A stretch of 48,168 bases of DNA from the NCBI RefSeq assembly GCF_015206815.1, contig NZ_JADEXZ010000046.1, positions 1-48,168 of the forward strand, read 5' to 3'. A program made the translations under genes and the position numbers. Under the pieces are notes generated by a model. It saw only the letters and a list, made by a program, of their open reading frames with translations. It did no database searches and was not told the origin of the DNA. Shown in pieces: positions 1-7,257 of this stretch (positions are counted from its first letter, which is position 1; every line of letters begins with the position of its first letter). Source of the stretch: Fortiea sp. LEGE XX443 (GTDB taxonomy: Bacteria > Cyanobacteriota > Cyanobacteriia > Cyanobacteriales > Nostocaceae).

Positions 1-100
1 TGGAACCACTCTGACCCCTTCCCGAACTCAGATGTGAAACGCTGCTGCGGCTACGATAGTTGGAGGGTCGCCTCCTGCCACAATAGCTCGATGCCAGGTC
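1..100 (+). rRNA. rrf: 5S ribosomal RNA (3' part; 5' end outside window)
   Basis: The first ~100 bases match the body of a cyanobacterial 5S rRNA: the conserved CCCGAACTCAG loop near position 21, the following GTGAAACG segment, and the 3' strand ending in GATGCCAGGTC, which would pair with the missing 5' end. The mature molecule is about 118 nt, so some 15-20 nt are cut off by the window edge. It would be the last gene of an rRNA operon read rightward; a strong hairpin terminator follows at once. Identification is from motif recall, not alignment. Confidence 0.93.
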
Positions 101-109
101 TCTATTTTC

Positions 110-147
110 AAAAAGCCTCTTTCGTAATTTTACGAAAGAGGCTTTTT
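110..147 (+). terminator. Rho-independent terminator of the rRNA operon
   Basis: A perfect 18-bp inverted repeat (110-127 with 130-147; core AAAGCCTCTTTCG/CGAAAGAGGCTTT) starts ten bases after the 5S rRNA and ends in a run of five T. This is the expected intrinsic terminator of the rRNA operon. The symmetry, with A-run before and T-run after, would also let it act on the other strand. Confidence 0.92.
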
Positions 148-585
148 GCTTTGGTGTTGCTCAATGCTTCGGACACAATTAGGCAGCATTCACACCTTAA
201 GAGCCTAGGTTTTGGTGGTTGTACCATTTCACGAAACATCTAATACAGATGTAAACCCTGAAAGCTTTGCTGCATCTCAGTCTTTTAACGTGAGTTCGAC
301 GGAACTAAAAAATGCCAGGATTCCTTATCTGTGCAATCAAATCAATGGTGTGGGTTGCTAGTTCCTGGCCTACACCAATCTTCAAACTCGAATTCCTGAA
401 GGTTAGAAAAACGCTTCAATAACAAACCAAATGAAATTTCAGGAGGACAACAGGAAGATTGACAATGCCCGTGCGATCGCTACTCTTTGTTGTTGTCCTC
501 CTCGCTGATGAACTCACAGGCGCACTTGATTCCCGTACAACTCAAGAAGTGTTGGAAATTTTCACTAAATTAAACGCAAGTGGTA

Positions 586-605
586 AGCTGTTACGCAGCT
601 TAATT
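586..605 (+). repeat. IS630 left terminal inverted repeat
   Basis: Twenty bases beginning AGCTGTTACGCAGCT, matching the right end (1754-1773) in reverse complement with two mismatches. The inner part is itself a short palindrome (AGCTG..CAGCT), so it could also fold as a hairpin. Confidence 0.88.
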
Positions 606-647
606 GTATAATATAAGATTAATAATCTAAGCTATTATCAGCAGCCA

Positions 648-1754
648 ATGCCAGCAAAAAACCATCTTGATCAAGAGCAAAAGGAACGGCTATTAAAAAC
701 GCTAAAAGAGCATGAAAATCCATATGTAAGAGAGAAGATTCTAATTTTACTGTTGATGAATGATGGAAAAACTTATCAAGAAATTAGTAATTTCTTAGAT
801 ATTGCATACCCAACAGTAGCGTATTGGGCAGTTCACGGCGATCCAGATAACCTAGAAAGTTTTTTGGATGGAAGACGAGAAGGAAACTTCCGTAAAGTTA
901 CTAAGGAATATGAAGACATACTATTAGAAGTAATTGAAAAATCACCAGCAGAGTATGGATATGAATTTGGTCGATGGACAGCAGCGAGATTAGCAACTTA
1001 TATGAAAGAGCCAACAGGAATTAACTTAAGTGGCTCTCAAGTTAGGAGAATATTAGAGAGAAAAAAGTACGTTTACCTTTGGGCAAAGTACAGCCTAGAG
1101 GAAAAACAGAATCCTGAAAAGCGTAAAGCATTTAAAGAAAAATTGCGGGAATATTTAAGAATAACGAAAGAATCGCCAGAGCGTTTACAGGTATGGTTTT
1201 GGGATGAAAGTGGATTTAGTTTGAGAGTGATAAGAAGAAAAAATTGGGGTAAAAAAGGTACAAGAAAACAAATTACAGGTCAGAGGAAAAGAGGAAGAGT
1301 AAATATTATGGGAGGCTTACGTTATCACGACAAAAAGAGAATAAATTTTGTAATTAAAAAAGGAAATGCAGATGTATTTTATGAGCAGATTCAATCTTGG
1401 AACAATTTTCTGTTACAAGAATGGTTAGAGCAAGGAAAAGCAATTGAAGAATTTAAAGATGGTTCAGCGAAAATAGTGATTATTCTTGATAATGCTAGTT
1501 TCCATAAAAGGAAAGATATTTTAGCTAAAATAGAGTCAGAAATGCCAAATATTATTCTAGAATTTTTACCCCCGTATAGTCCAGATTATAATTTAATTGA
1601 ATTAGTTTGGCATTCAGCAAAAGAATATATAGCTCATAGATTATTCGAGTCTGTATCGCAGCTAGAACAATTGTTAAATAAATTGCTCAATCAAGGTGGT
1701 CTTATTATTAAATGGGAGCGTAAGATTAAAAATAAAGGTAATGCTGTTTATTAA
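648..1754 (+). CDS. IS630 family transposase (368 aa)
   Basis: Cut-and-paste DDE transposase of the IS630/Tc1-mariner superfamily. Residues ~35-65 form a helix-turn-helix (GKTYQEISNFLDIAYPTVAYW) of the kind that binds the terminal repeats. The catalytic triad is visible: D186 in FWDESGF, D281 in ILDNASFH and E318 in PDYNLIELVW, the last two followed or preceded by the family's standard context (LPPYSPDYN). Length is usual for a single-ORF IS630 transposase, with no frameshift, so the element may be active. The ATG at 648 was taken because it opens the long ORF 62 bp inside the left end. The C-terminus runs up to the right inverted repeat. Confidence 0.93.
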   Translation: MPAKNHLDQEQKERLLKTLKEHENPYVREKILILLLMNDGKTYQEISNFLDIAYPTVAYWAVHGDPDNLESFLDGRREGNFRKVTKEYEDILLEVIEKSPAEYGYEFGRWTAARLATYMKEPTGINLSGSQVRRILERKKYVYLWAKYSLEEKQNPEKRKAFKEKLREYLRITKESPERLQVWFWDESGFSLRVIRRKNWGKKGTRKQITGQRKRGRVNIMGGLRYHDKKRINFVIKKGNADVFYEQIQSWNNFLLQEWLEQGKAIEEFKDGSAKIVIILDNASFHKRKDILAKIESEMPNIILEFLPPYSPDYNLIELVWHSAKEYIAHRLFESVSQLEQLLNKLLNQGGLIIKWERKIKNKGNAVY

Positions 1755-1773
1755 ATTTAGCTGCGTAGCAGCT
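1754..1773 (-). repeat. IS630 right terminal inverted repeat
   Basis: Reverse complement begins AGCTGCTACGCAGCT and pairs with the left end. The transposase stop codon (1752-1754) touches the inner edge of this repeat. Confidence 0.88.
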
Positions 1774-2038
1774 TATTACCGTAGTCATAGTAATTCACGA
1801 ACCAGATGTAGCTCGCCAAACTCAGCGCATCGTTTAGTTCCGTAATGGTGAAGTGGTAAACTCTAATTTTACACCAACTGATTTGACTCACTTGGCTGCT
1901 TGATGGCAAGTTATGATTACTTACAGACGTAATCTTGAAAACCTGGGCTGGAAGGAAATAAAAGAAATAAAACTCGCTTCTAGCCTGTGATGTTGACCAT
2001 GAATGGATTTTAAAATTTTGAGATTTCCTATAAACCTC

Positions 2039-2081
2039 AGCTGTATGTTGGGCTATACGGTTATTCACTCAACATACAGCT
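2039..2081. repeat. Inverted repeat between ABC pseudogene and ycf37
   Basis: Two perfect 12-bp arms (AGCTGTATGTTG at 2039-2050 and its complement at 2070-2081) flank a 19-nt loop. It lies 12 nt past the stop codon of the leftward ycf37 gene, so it could end that transcript, but there is no clear T-run. It could equally be transposon debris. Confidence 0.5.
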
Positions 2082-2093
2082 ATATCTGAATAA

Positions 2094-2618
2094 TTATGCA
2101 GAAACTAAACGGCGCAAGGATTCAGCACGACGTTTAGCAGTTGCATTATTAGGCGCGAATTTAAGTGCTTCTTCGTAAGTTTGTAGCGCCTGGGAAGTGA
2201 GTTTTTTCCGTTCGTAGGCGTGAGCGAGATTATTCAGCGCTACTACATAATCTGGTTTATTTTTCAGTGCTTCTTTGTACTGACGAATTGCTAAATCGTA
2301 TTGCTCTTGGGCAAAGTAAGTATAACCCAAGCCATTGTAAATGGGCGCAACAGATTCTTCGCTTTCTTCTTCAGCTGCTTTCAGAGCTTTTTGAAACAGC
2401 GCGATCGCCTGAGTGTACAATTTTTTTTCTGAATAGATACAGGCTAACTCGTAATATTCCTGAGTTGTGCCTTTTTCTTTATCTAATTTTTTTCGCAGTT
2501 TTGAAAGTGAGCTTTCTAACCTGCGAGTTTTGAAAATTTCCCGAAAAACACTCACAACAGCAAATGCGAGAATTGCTACCACAATTGAGAGGTAAACAAC
2601 TGCTAGATTGTTATCCAT
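2094..2618 (-). CDS. ycf37: Ycf37-like TPR protein, photosystem I assembly/stability
   Basis: A 174-aa protein with an N-terminal membrane helix (residues ~5-27, VVYLSIVVAILAFAVVSVF), a charged linker, then about three tetratricopeptide repeats (~50-165) including YNGLGYTYFAQEQYDLAIRQ and LNNLAHAYERKKLTSQALQ. Length and layout match cyanobacterial/plastid Ycf37, a thylakoid protein reported to assist photosystem I assembly or accumulation. The identity rests on this architecture and remembered family sequence; another membrane-anchored TPR protein is the main alternative. The start ATG (2618) directly precedes the membrane helix. Nearest neighbours are unrelated, so it is probably transcribed alone. 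Confidence 0.78.
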   Translation of the reverse strand: MDNNLAVVYLSIVVAILAFAVVSVFREIFKTRRLESSLSKLRKKLDKEKGTTQEYYELACIYSEKKLYTQAIALFQKALKAAEEESEESVAPIYNGLGYTYFAQEQYDLAIRQYKEALKNKPDYVVALNNLAHAYERKKLTSQALQTYEEALKFAPNNATAKRRAESLRRLVSA

Positions 2619-2675
2619 TGCTTGCTAATACAAATATTAAAACTACTTTCTATATCTATTATCGACCGTAGAGAA

Positions 2676-2696
2676 GTTAAAAGTTAAAAGGCAAAA
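2676..2696. repeat. Heptamer STRR (GTTAAAA type) upstream of ycf37
   Basis: Three near-identical 7-mers in a row (GTTAAAA, GTTAAAA, GGCAAAA). Together with the complementary CTTTTACCTTTTGC around 2718-2732 they can form an AT-rich hairpin just after the stop of the leftward solute-binding-protein gene, possibly a weak terminator. Confidence 0.6.
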
Positions 2697-2739
2697 GTAT
2701 AATATCTCTTTTGGCTTTTACCTTTTGCTTTTTGAATTT

Positions 2740-3645
2740 TTAAGGTAATCCCCAATATTGAGCGCGTTGTTTGAGCCAACCTTGGACTGTGTAACGAGCG
2801 ATCGCTTCATTTACCTTACGTCGCAGTTCGTCATATTGCAAGCCCTTGGGCATAACGACAGATAAGGGTTCCGTCGATAGCCTTGTTGAGAGCAGTTGAT
2901 ATTGCGGGTACTGTTGTATCCAACCGCTGAGAACACTAGCATCGGCAGCAAAAGCTGCGACTGTATTGCTTTCTAGTTGCTCTCGCGCTGACTGATAAGA
3001 ATTTACTCCCACTAACTCAGCATTGGGGAGATAATAACGTACTTGAGCAATTGTATTAGAGTGGTTGAGTACGGCTATTTTACGGGGTGCTAAATCCCGA
3101 AGCTCTTTTACAGAGGTATCTTTAGTAATCAAGTAAGTGCCATCGAAGTAATACGGCACACTGAAACTTACTAACCGAGAGCGTGACTCAGTGGCAGTGA
3201 CTCTGGCAATAGTGAAATCAACTTTATGCTTTAAGACTACAGATAAGCGATCGCGATTCGCTACAGGTTGCAACTTGACAGCCTCTGCTTTACCTAGCAA
3301 GTCTGCTGCTAAACGTTGCGCCAAATCAATTTCTAAACCTTGCAGATTGCCGTTAGTATCCCTAAATCCTAAGGGACGCAAATTATCTTTGACAGCAATA
3401 TTAAAATAACCCCGCCGCTGAATTTCTGGCATTTCTGCGGCAGATGCAGGTAATCCTGTGAATAAAAAGCAACAGCAGAAAATCCCAATAATGGTAATGG
3501 GTAATACCAGATGTAACCGAATAAAGGATAAAGGATAAAGGATCAAAGATGAAACAAAGATTTGCTGCATCACAAAGGTTTTTAGCAACGAGCTAATCTT
3601 TTTCACACCCCTCGATTCATTCTTGGGGTAAGTTTCAGCCTTCAT
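2740..3645 (-). CDS. Periplasmic amino-acid-type solute-binding protein (SBP family 3)
   Basis: A 301-aa member of the bacterial extracellular solute-binding protein family 3, the periplasmic receptors of polar amino-acid ABC transporters. After the signal segment come typical elements: RRGYFNIAVKDNLRPLGFRDTNG, then LQGLEIDLAQRLAADLLG, VDFTIARVTATESRSRLVSFSVPYY and the C-terminal helix before WGLP. Cleavage is likely after PASAAE (~residue 70). The N-terminus is unusual: the start codon (3643-3645) sits inside a TTCATAC heptamer array and part of the hydrophobic stretch (ILYPLSFI) is translated from an ATAAAGG heptamer array. An internal ATG at 3570 is an alternative start. No permease or ATPase gene is adjacent, so the transporter partner and ligand are unknown. 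Confidence 0.85.
   Translation of the reverse strand: MKAETYPKNESRGVKKISSLLKTFVMQQIFVSSLILYPLSFIRLHLVLPITIIGIFCCCFLFTGLPASAAEMPEIQRRGYFNIAVKDNLRPLGFRDTNGNLQGLEIDLAQRLAADLLGKAEAVKLQPVANRDRLSVVLKHKVDFTIARVTATESRSRLVSFSVPYYFDGTYLITKDTSVKELRDLAPRKIAVLNHSNTIAQVRYYLPNAELVGVNSYQSAREQLESNTVAAFAADASVLSGWIQQYPQYQLLSTRLSTEPLSVVMPKGLQYDELRRKVNEAIARYTVQGWLKQRAQYWGLP
3521..3548. repeat. Heptamer STRR (ATAAAGG) inside the SBP signal region
   Basis: Three perfect ATAAAGG copies and one degenerate copy in tandem. Read on the minus strand the array is in frame and encodes ILYPLSFI within the solute-binding protein's hydrophobic N-terminus. Confidence 0.8.
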
Positions 3646-3668
3646 ACTTCATACTTCATCCTTCAAAG
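3641..3668. repeat. Heptamer STRR (TTCATAC) covering the SBP start codon
   Basis: TTCATAC, TTCATAC, TTCATCC, TTCAAAG in tandem. The leftward solute-binding-protein start codon at 3643-3645 is within the first copy, so the leader and possible ribosome-binding region (AAGGA on the minus strand) are repeat-derived. Confidence 0.75.
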
Positions 3669-3689
3669 GTTATTCATCCGTTACTACCT

Positions 3690-4046
3690 TTATGCTTTAG
3701 CTTGGCTTGCCAATTCAGCAATTTTGCTGAAGCTGGTCGGATCGAGGACTGCCAATTGTGCTAACATCTTGCGATTGAGTTGGACATCAGCTTTTTTCAA
3801 GTTGCCAATAAACTGGCTATAGCTTAAACCATGCTGTCTAACAGCGGCATTGATCCGAGTGATCCACAGACGGCGGAAGTCGCGTTTGCGCTTTTTGCGA
3901 TCGCGGTAGGCACTGCGTAGTGCCTTCATTACCTGCTGGTTAGCAGTTCTAAACAGGGTGGAGTGAGAACCACGAAAACCTTTAGCTAATTTGAGAATTT
4001 TATTGCGGCGTTTACGAGCTACGTTACCGCGTTTTACCCGTGTCAT
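3690..4046 (-). CDS. rplT: 50S ribosomal protein L20
   Basis: A 118-aa basic protein with the unmistakable L20 sequence: [19 protein letters not shown] at the N-terminus, then [41 protein letters not shown] and [17 protein letters not shown]20 binds 23S rRNA early in 50S assembly. It lies 24 nt downstream of rpmI in the conserved rpmI-rplT order and is certainly co-transcribed. infC, which precedes this pair in many bacteria, is not next to it here, so classic infC-leader autoregulation cannot be assumed. Confidence 0.98.
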   Translation of the reverse strand: MTRVKRGNVARKRRNKILKLAKGFRGSHSTLFRTANQQVMKALRSAYRDRKKRKRDFRRLWITRINAAVRQHGLSYSQFIGNLKKADVQLNRKMLAQLAVLDPTSFSKIAELASQAKA

Positions 4047-4070
4047 GTTTTAATTCCTAAAAAATTTAGA

Positions 4071-4268
4071 TTACAAATAAGGCAGCATCAAGCGCACGTT
4101 TTCTTCGTCGCGCTCGTTTACAATTGCCATTTTGGACATTTTACGCTTTTTGTTAGTTGTCTTGTGTTCTAACAAGTGGTTTTTGAAGGCTTTGCGGCGG
4201 ACGATTTTACCGCTACCAGTAGCGCGGAACCGTTTCGCAGCTGCTTTACGGGTTTTTAATTTAGGCAT
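4071..4268 (-). CDS. rpmI: 50S ribosomal protein L35
   Basis: A 65-aa basic protein, the usual L35 length, with [14 protein letters not shown] at the N-terminus, the central [16 protein letters not shown] and C-terminal NVRLMLPY. It is the first gene of the rpmI-rplT unit. The ~210-bp spacer upstream (4269-4481) contains no gene and should hold the promoter; I see no clear L20-binding pseudoknot by eye. Confidence 0.98.
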   Translation of the reverse strand: MPKLKTRKAAAKRFRATGSGKIVRRKAFKNHLLEHKTTNKKRKMSKMAIVNERDEENVRLMLPYL

Positions 4269-4481
4269 TGGCTGGCTTTAATTTGACGATTCGACACAAT
4301 CCATAATTATATACTATTCAAAGTGCTGAAATGCCAATATATGCTAAATAAAGCAATCAAAAATCTGGATATAGTCCCGTTTGACAGCGAAATATAAAAT
4401 ATATCTGTAGAGATGCGATTAATTGCATCTCTACTAAAATACATCATTAGCTTTCATCGTGATCGCTACACAGAAACCAAT

Positions 4482-5792
4482 CTATCGTCCAATTTCCGGA
4501 TCTAAAACGATTTGGGAACCAGATTCATTAGCGTGATAAGTCCAAGACTGACGACGCACTCGGACAATTACCTCCCATCCTTGGATAGGATTATATTCCC
4601 TGGTGCAGATTTCGCCAAAGTTGAAGACACAACGATTACTAAAAGTTTTGCGTGTAGCTTCAGTAATTCTTAAATCACTCACGTCTTCGTCAGAACGACG
4701 AGCAGCATCCCGTAAAATATTGTTGGCGATCGCTCTTGGTAATTGATAGCTGTTCTCTGAGCCTGAGTCGGAAAATTGCGGATCTAAAACGATTTGGGAA
4801 CCAGATTCATTACTGTGGTAAGTCCAAGACTGATTTTGAACACGTACAACCACTTCCCAACCTTGAATCGGGTTATATTCCCTGGTACACACTTCGCCAA
4901 AGTTGAAGACACAACGATTACTAAAAGTTTTGCGTGTAGCTTCAGTAATTCTTAAATCACTTACGTCTTCGCCAGAACGACGAGCAGCATCACGTAAAAT
5001 ATTGTTGGCGATCGCTCTTGGTAGTTGGTTATTGCTTCCTGAACCAGAGTCGCTAATATTCGGATCTAAAACGATTTGAGAACCAGATTCATTACTGTGG
5101 TAAGTCCACAACTGTCTCTCAACTCTCACAATTACTTCCCATCCTGAAATGGGATCATATTGTTGTGTGCAAACTTCGCCAAAGTTGAAGACACAAGTAT
5201 TACTAAAGGTTTTGCGTGTAGCTTGGGTAATTCTTAAATTGTTAGTATTGACACCAGAACGGCGAGACGCATCACGTAAAATATTGTTGGCGATCGCTCT
5301 TGGTAATTGGCTATTGATTCCTGAACCGGAGTCGCCAATATTCGGATCTAAAACGATTTGAGAACCAGATTCATTGGTGTGGTAAATCCAAGATTGATTT
5401 TGAACTCGCACAACTACTTCCCAACCTTGAATCGGGTTATATTCCCTGGTGCAGACTTCGCCAAAGTTGAAGATGCAAGGATTACCAAAAGTTTTGCGCG
5501 TAGCTTGGGTAATCCTCACCTGATTGTTCGGGACTCTAGCACGCCGCGCCGCATCCCGAATTATCGTGTCAGCAATTCCTCGTGGTAGTCGATTTGCGCG
5601 ATTACGAAAGTGATCAGGTAAGCGTTGAGACAATTGTATTGGTTCGCCACGCGGAGCAGCATCAGCCGCGTAATTACTCGCAAATCCCTGTCCAAAAGAT
5701 AGTAAGCTTGTTAAAGCAAGGGTTAAAACAACACCTCTGGGTAACTTGCTGGTGTTGTTGATAATTGCAGACAACTTAATATTTGATGTCAT
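4482..5792 (-). CDS. Secreted protein of four tandem ~94-residue repeats, unknown function
   Basis: From the ATG at 5792 the product is 436 aa. It has a signal peptide (hydrophobic VVLTLALTSLLSFGQGFA, then a likely cleavage near ADAAP) followed by four repeats of about 94 residues. Each repeat reads LPRAIANNILRDAARR...LRITEATRKTF..., then CVFNFGEVC, IQGWEVVVRVQNQSWTYH, and NESGSQIVLDP. Two cysteines eight residues apart are kept in every repeat (eight in all), suggesting one disulfide per repeat in the periplasm or outside the cell. The ORF remains open upstream to 5954, but that extension lacks a signal sequence and looks untranslated. A weak AGGT lies upstream of 5792. The family is not recognised; the repeat may be a small beta-rich domain. 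It probably forms a single-gene unit. Confidence 0.8.
   Translation of the reverse strand: MTSNIKLSAIINNTSKLPRGVVLTLALTSLLSFGQGFASNYAADAAPRGEPIQLSQRLPDHFRNRANRLPRGIADTIIRDAARRARVPNNQVRITQATRKTFGNPCIFNFGEVCTREYNPIQGWEVVVRVQNQSWIYHTNESGSQIVLDPNIGDSGSGINSQLPRAIANNILRDASRRSGVNTNNLRITQATRKTFSNTCVFNFGEVCTQQYDPISGWEVIVRVERQLWTYHSNESGSQIVLDPNISDSGSGSNNQLPRAIANNILRDAARRSGEDVSDLRITEATRKTFSNRCVFNFGEVCTREYNPIQGWEVVVRVQNQSWTYHSNESGSQIVLDPQFSDSGSENSYQLPRAIANNILRDAARRSDEDVSDLRITEATRKTFSNRCVFNFGEICTREYNPIQGWEVIVRVRRQSWTYHANESGSQIVLDPEIGR
4499..5625. repeat. Four direct 282-bp tandem repeats within the secreted-protein gene
   Basis: The marker GATCTAAAACGATTTG recurs at about 4499, 4780, 5062 and 5344, giving a period of 281-282 bp (94 codons). 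Units 1 and 2 (4499-5061) are the most alike; unit 4, the N-terminal one, is the most diverged. The whole-codon period keeps the frame if copies are gained or lost by recombination. Confidence 0.92.
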
Positions 5793-6066
5793 ACCGTCAT
5801 ACCTGCATAAGTACAAATACCATGTCAAACAGTCGAAAGCCTTGATGCACAAACCTTTCGACTTTCTCGTCTGTTGTAGGTGGGTTGACGGATGATGCGG
5901 GTTGATTGTTGCTGATGTTTCTTGGTAATCTTCAGGCGCTCTATATTTACTCATGTAAAATTTAGTAAATGCGTAGTAAATATTAAGTAGGGTGTGTTGA
6001 AGCGATCGCTCTCCTCATCGCCAAAAATACGATACCTGGGGCAAGCTATACTAACACTGACAAAAA

Positions 6067-6384
6067 TTACCCAGATTCTTCACTTAGGTAAGATTGGCGA
6101 CTGTGGCGAACATGAAGAATTGCTACAACATCTTCTTCAACGACAAACAAAACTCGATATTTTCTTCGTTTTCCAACCCAGAGTTGCCGAATTTCACGAC
6201 CAATAACTGGTGCTTCTGGTGCTATGCTACAGCGATTAGGAAATTCTTGAAGCGAAGCAATAGGGTCTTGAAGTTCGTAATACCAGTTGTTAGCTACTTC
6301 AGCATTCAGGTTGTTGCACATCCAACGATAAGATGTTTCTATTTCTTGAAAGGCAGTAGGCTGAATGAGAATCTGGTAATTCAT
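6067..6384 (-). CDS. RelE/ParE-family toxin
   Basis: A 105-aa protein with ParE-superfamily layout: N-terminal YQILIQPTAFQEIETSYRW (strand then long helix), a second helix ANNWYYELQDPIASLQEFP, then the RxxxR-type core EIRQLWVGKRRKYRVLFVVEEDVVAILHVRHSR. ParE toxins act on DNA gyrase and RelE toxins cleave mRNA at the ribosome; the sequence alone does not tell which. Its ATG overlaps the stop of the upstream gene (ATGA, 6381-6384), the usual antitoxin-first coupling. Regulation is expected to be by conditional cooperativity at the antitoxin promoter. Confidence 0.85.
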   Translation of the reverse strand: MNYQILIQPTAFQEIETSYRWMCNNLNAEVANNWYYELQDPIASLQEFPNRCSIAPEAPVIGREIRQLWVGKRRKYRVLFVVEEDVVAILHVRHSRQSYLSEESG

Positions 6385-6644
6385 GGGTGAGGCGGAATGC
6401 CAAATTTCTGTTGTAGGGTTGCCAAGGCTTGCTCGGCAGGAATTCCTTCACCCTGCTCAAACTCATCTAGCCCTTTACGAATACCTACTATTGTTTCTAG
6501 GTAATCAATGCGTTCTAAGAGTTTTCTGTATGTGAGGGGCTGTTGTGGATCTGCTTTGAGTGATTTTAAAAATCCAAGTACATCCTCTAGCAGTTCCTTG
6601 GGAGTGTTATCAATTTCTTGCAATAGCAATTCTTTGATCGTCAT
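6381..6644 (-). CDS. Antitoxin partner of the ParE-like toxin
   Basis: An 87-aa acidic protein. The N-terminal part (TIKELLLQEIDNTPKELLEDVLGFLKSLK) resembles the short helical segment found in several cyanobacterial antitoxins (DUF2281-like). The C-terminal part (GEGIPAEQALATLQQKFGI) would be the toxin-wrapping tail. No clear DNA-binding fold is evident, so autoregulation is uncertain. It precedes the toxin with a 4-nt overlap. Its role is assigned mainly from position and size. Confidence 0.8.
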   Translation of the reverse strand: MTIKELLLQEIDNTPKELLEDVLGFLKSLKADPQQPLTYRKLLERIDYLETIVGIRKGLDEFEQGEGIPAEQALATLQQKFGIPPHP

Positions 6645-6810
6645 TACATTTAATAGATAATAGATGAGATTTATGTTTCTAGTATAGCGATCACCAAATC
6701 CATATCAGCGATTCCAATTATAGAAAATGCGATCGCAAAATTTATATTAGTCTGCGCGCTCGCCTGATTTTTTAGTGTGTTGCACTGTCGCTGCAAGCTG
6801 GGCGATCATA

Positions 6811-7140
6811 CTACTGTAGGCAATAGTTCACAACAAGTTTAGACAATAGTTCACGAGCTAGGGAGCCACTATAGTTCCTGTCAGTCAACCATTTTTTACC
6901 CTCATCTGAGATGAGATACTTACCACTTAATAGACTGTTATCCCTGATAATTTTGATTAATCCCAAATCTGATAATTCTCTCACCACTTGCGAGGCAGAT
7001 TCATGAAAAACTAGTGGTTCACCGATTAGCATCATCAAGCGCTCCAGCTTGTACCAATGAAGTCCTTTATCACCTTTTAGATTAAGAAGTTCAAGAATAA
7101 GAGCATAATCTTTTCCATAAATTTCCACTTTTGTCTTCAA
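6811..7140 (-). CDS. Small winged-helix-like protein, unknown function
   Basis: A 109-aa protein. Residues ~25-85 (LHWYKLERLMMLIGEPLVFHE...VVRELSDLGLIKIIRDN...GKYLISDEGKKWL) look like a winged helix: a helical part, a recognition-helix-like VVRELSDLGLI and a wing with YLISDEG. Such modules often bind DNA, but no family was recognised. The start is uncertain: the longest frame begins with TTG at 7140; a GTG at 7128 is also possible and neither has a good ribosome-binding site. It is separated from the toxin-antitoxin pair and from the helicase gene by more than 100 bp on each side. Confidence 0.6.
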   Translation of the reverse strand: MKTKVEIYGKDYALILELLNLKGDKGLHWYKLERLMMLIGEPLVFHESASQVVRELSDLGLIKIIRDNSLLSGKYLISDEGKKWLTDRNYSGSLARELLSKLVVNYCLQ

Positions 7141-7257
7141 AAGGGTTTTAACCTAAATTCTCTTACTAGAGCTTTTACTTCTAATCTTAAGGCTTTAAAA
7201 TGACAGAATGTGATCAGCTTATTTTATCGCACTTCATCGCTAGTTTAATTTCATACT

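Larger units (their letters stand above)
586..1773 (+). mobile_element. IS630-family insertion sequence, complete
   Basis: A 1188-bp element bounded by 20-bp terminal inverted repeats (586-605 and 1754-1773, starting AGCTG[T/C]TACGCAGCT, two mismatches) and flanked by TA at 584-585 and 1774-1775, the target duplication typical of IS630/Tc1-mariner elements. It holds one intact DDE transposase reading rightward. Its AT-rich codon use differs from the host genes. The near-perfect ends, intact ORF and still-readable target site point to a fairly recent insertion, into an already damaged ABC ATPase gene. Confidence 0.92.
412..1903 (+). pseudogene. Decayed MacB/DevA-type ABC transporter ATPase gene, split by IS630 element
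   Basis: Fragments of one ABC ATPase lie on both sides of the insertion sequence. Left part: an ABC signature (PNEISGGQQ, 424-450), then in another frame ARAIAT (around 468-485), then in a third frame LLADELTGALDSR (Walker B and D-loop, about 500-540) and EIFTKLNASG. Right part after the element: TVVIVIHEPDVARQTQRIV (H-loop), a TAG stop at 1835-1837 where a Trp is expected, then FRNGEVV and a stop at 1901-1903. Removing the element and one TA copy joins the reading frame exactly at NASG|ITVV. The gene also carries frameshifts, the in-frame stop and an EPTG-to-ELTG change, so it cannot be functional. In this family the ATPase works with a MacB/DevC permease and a membrane-fusion protein; neither is recognisable nearby. 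The 5' part (Walker A) was not found upstream. Confidence 0.85.

Noticed and set aside
34-243. 69-aa open frame at the left edge
   Set aside because: It runs through the 5S rRNA and its terminator hairpin; no protein features.
1757-2068. 103-aa minus-strand frame
   Set aside because: It is antisense to the 3' part of the ABC ATPase pseudogene, whose motifs are clear on the plus strand.
5149-5588. Two plus-strand frames of 70 and 76 codons
   Set aside because: Antisense shadows in the four-repeat secreted-protein gene; the repetition makes the shadows look similar to each other.
4499-5625. CRISPR-like periodic repeats
   Set aside because: Period is 282 bp, with no spacers, and the units are coding; it is a protein repeat.
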